Shown: in pieces, positions 6,919 through 8,148 of the stretch | Layout: each line of letters starts with the position of its first letter | How positions within the stretch are numbered: the stretch's first letter is position 1 | Assembly (NCBI GenBank): GCA_001795245.1 | Contig: MGOD01000020.1 | Span: 1-8,148, forward strand | Source: Chloroflexi bacterium RBG_16_70_13 | GTDB lineage: Bacteria > Chloroflexota > Limnocylindria > Limnocylindrales > CSP1-4 | Reading direction: 5' to 3' | DNA: 8,148 nt | Notes under the pieces: generated by a model | What the model saw: the letters and a program-made list of their open reading frames with translations, nothing else | What the model was told of the DNA's origin: nothing | Databases searched by the model: none | Translations under genes and position numbers: made by a program

Positions 6919-8148
6919 GTGCGTCGCGCTCGCTGCCAACGCGATCGGATGGCAGACGCCAGCGGGGCAGGAGCTGCGCTCGAGGTGCTCGTCGAGCTCC
7001 GCCCGGAAGTATCTCATTCCGCTCATGAGCGGGAGGGTCGCCAGGCGCTCGTGATCGCACAGTGCCGAGCCGACGATGTCGGCGGCGAGGTCGGTCAGGA
7101 GGCCGAGGTCGCCTGCCCGCGAGGTGCCCGCCGCGAGGCGGTCGCCGATCTCCGAGAGCCGCCGCGTGCCGATCCGGCAGGGGATCGTCTTGCCGCAGGC
7201 CTCGTCGGCGCAGAATCGCGTGAGCACCCGGGCGAGATCGACGATGCAGGCCCGGTCGTCGGCGACGATGACGGACCCCGAGCCGATGTGGGCTCCGGCA
7301 GCCCGGAGCGGCTCGAAGTCGTACGGCGTGTCGAGCCGGTCCGGGGGCAGGATCCCGCCCGACGGTCCACCGACGAGGAGGGCTTTCAGGGTCCGCCCGG
7401 CGCCGAGCGGGCCGGCCAGCGCGGCGACGTCGCGAAGGGGTGTCCCGAGCGGGACCTCTGCCACGCCGGAGCGCTCGCCGCCGCGGACCTGGACGAGGAT
7501 CGTCCCCGGGCTGCCGGCGGCGCCGACCTTCGCGAAGGCCTCGGCGCCGTTGACGAGGATCCAGGGGATCGCGGCCAGGGTCTGGACGTTGTGGACGACC
7601 GTGGGCCGGTCGCGGAGGCCGCGCGTCGCTGGGTGCGGTGGGCGCTGCTCCGGCTGTCCGCGCTTCCCCTCGAGGGCCTTGAGCAGAATCGTCTCCTCGC
7701 CGAGGAGGTAGGCGCCCTGGACGGGCCGGACGGTCACGTCGAGATGTCGTCCGGCGCCCAGGACGTTCGTCCCGACGAAGCCCGCCTCCGCGGCGGCCGC
7801 GAGGGCGGCCTCGAGGATCCGGATCGTGACCGTCGCCTCCGCCCGGACGGCGATGATCGCCTCCTCGGCCCCGATGGCGTAGGCGGCGATGGCGAGGCCC
7901 TCGATGACCGCGTAGGGGTTGCGCTCGAGGAGGGCCCGGTCCGTCTGGCTCGAGGGGTCCGCCCCGTAGCCGTTGGCGACGACGACCCGCCCCGCGGCCG
8001 GCGTGCCGCTGGCGACGCGCCACTTGTCGGCGGCCGGGTAGCCGGCCCCGCCGCGGCCGCGCAGGCCGGCGGCCCCGACCGCGGCGATCGTCGCGGTCGC
8101 ACCGAGGTCGCGGGCGGCCTTCCGGAGCCCCTCGAAGGCGCCGGCGCG
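6916..8148 (-). CDS. nuoF: NuoF-like flavoprotein (NADH dehydrogenase 51 kDa family), divergent, 5' end beyond window
   Basis: This is the flavoprotein of the complex I input module, which normally takes hydride from NADH onto FMN and passes electrons to a 4Fe-4S cluster (N3). 410 codons are visible; the frame is open to the right edge, and about 30 N-terminal residues are probably missing by comparison with the family. Fragment residues 28-43 (GLRGRGGAGYPAADKW) are the FMN loop. GAYLLGEET (145-153) and GGPSGGILP (260-268) are also conserved. Several features are unusual. The acidic NADEGEPGTFKDR loop is replaced by NGYGADPSSQTDR (59-71), the usual PPFP reads PPHP (170-173), and the N3 motif CxxCxxC reads CGKTIPC (318-324) with Thr in place of the second Cys. 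The fourth ligand, Cys364, is kept. The C-terminus ends soon after CPAGVC, a motif familiar from HydB/HndC-type relatives. GTG at 7737 is internal, not a start. The family is certain; NADH oxidation is doubtful. The symbol marks position and homology. Confidence 0.88.
   Translation of the reverse strand, partial: RAGAFEGLRKAARDLGATATIAAVGAAGLRGRGGAGYPAADKWRVASGTPAAGRVVVANGYGADPSSQTDRALLERNPYAVIEGLAIAAYAIGAEEAIIAVRAEATVTIRILEAALAAAAEAGFVGTNVLGAGRHLDVTVRPVQGAYLLGEETILLKALEGKRGQPEQRPPHPATRGLRDRPTVVHNVQTLAAIPWILVNGAEAFAKVGAAGSPGTILVQVRGGERSGVAEVPLGTPLRDVAALAGPLGAGRTLKALLVGGPSGGILPPDRLDTPYDFEPLRAAGAHIGSGSVIVADDRACIVDLARVLTRFCADEACGKTIPCRIGTRRLSEIGDRLAAGTSRAGDLGLLTDLAADIVGSALCDHERLATLPLMSGMRYFRAELDEHLERSSCPAGVCHPIALAASATH

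Larger units (their letters stand above)
1..8148 (-). other. Complex I operon segment: nuoF-like, fused nuoG-like, nuoJ, nuoK, nuoL, nuoM
   Basis: All six genes share the minus strand. Spacers in transcription order are 10 bases, 7 bases, a 1-base overlap, 2 bases and 4 bases. Such packing implies one messenger and coupled translation, and hence fixed stoichiometry. Both ends are open, so promoter and terminator lie outside; upstream genes such as nuoE, nuoD or nuoH and downstream nuoN are plausible but not seen. The F-G-J-K-L-M order follows the classical nuo order, except that no nuoH or nuoI stands between the G-position gene and nuoJ. Confidence 0.88.

Noticed and set aside
4278..7028. 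Open frame of 916 codons on the plus strand opposite the fused flavoprotein
   Set aside because: The translation is rich in Arg, Asp, Glu, Val and Leu with no domain motif, as expected from the reverse of GC-rich codons; the minus strand encodes a fully recognisable protein over the same bases.
6916..7737. GTG at 7737 as the start of a short NuoF-like protein
   Set aside because: The same frame continues upstream to the edge and includes the FMN loop and the rest of the NuoF N-terminal domain.
6893..8102. Minus-strand alternative frames (6893-8023, 7734-8102) over the NuoF-like gene
   Set aside because: The translations are Arg/Pro/Gly-rich and motif-free; the true frame is open from the window edge to 6916 and carries GLRGRGGAG and GGPSGG.
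1..8148. Promoters, terminators, tRNAs, CRISPR arrays, insertion sequences or repeats
   Set aside because: Coding sequence covers nearly every base, spacers are at most 10 bases, and no hairpin with T-run, repeat array or inverted terminal repeat was found by eye.

Overview
The window is one block of a respiratory complex I (proton-pumping NADH:quinone oxidoreductase) operon, read entirely from the minus strand. The DNA is very G+C rich by eye, codons end mostly in G or C, and one gene starts with TTG. Together with the gene content, this suggests a high-GC bacterium, perhaps a Chloroflexota member; an actinobacterial or other high-GC origin cannot be excluded without a search.

In transcription order (right to left) the genes are: a NuoF-like flavoprotein whose N-terminus lies beyond the right edge (8148-6916); an 878-residue multidomain iron-sulfur flavoprotein in the nuoG position (6905-4269); nuoJ (4261-3668); nuoK (3668-3357); nuoL (3354-1369); and nuoM, cut by the left edge (1364-1). 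Spacers run from a 1-base overlap to 10 bases, so the six genes look like one tightly coupled transcription unit. No promoter, terminator, RNA gene, mobile element or CRISPR array is visible, and no gap longer than 10 bases lacks a gene.

The membrane part (J, K, L, M) is ordinary, with its proton-channel residues in place, except that NuoJ has an extra N-terminal hydrophobic segment. The peripheral part is unusual. The nuoG-position protein joins a NuoG-type [2Fe-2S] domain, a complete GltD/NfnB-type FAD and NAD(P)H-binding flavoprotein, a NuoG-type pair of 4Fe-4S motifs and a further 4Fe-4S motif with a NuoI-like tail. It lacks the molybdopterin-type domain of normal NuoG. The adjacent NuoF-like protein keeps its glycine-rich FMN loop, but the acidic loop and aromatic positions used for NADH are changed and one of the four N3-cluster cysteines is Thr. 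No nuoH or nuoI lies between the nuoG-like gene and nuoJ, where they normally sit.

The inference, not proven by sequence alone, is a complex I variant in which electrons may enter through the GltD-like module (possibly from NADPH). They would pass through the fused iron-sulfur chain to the quinone module, while NuoF has a changed or reduced catalytic role.
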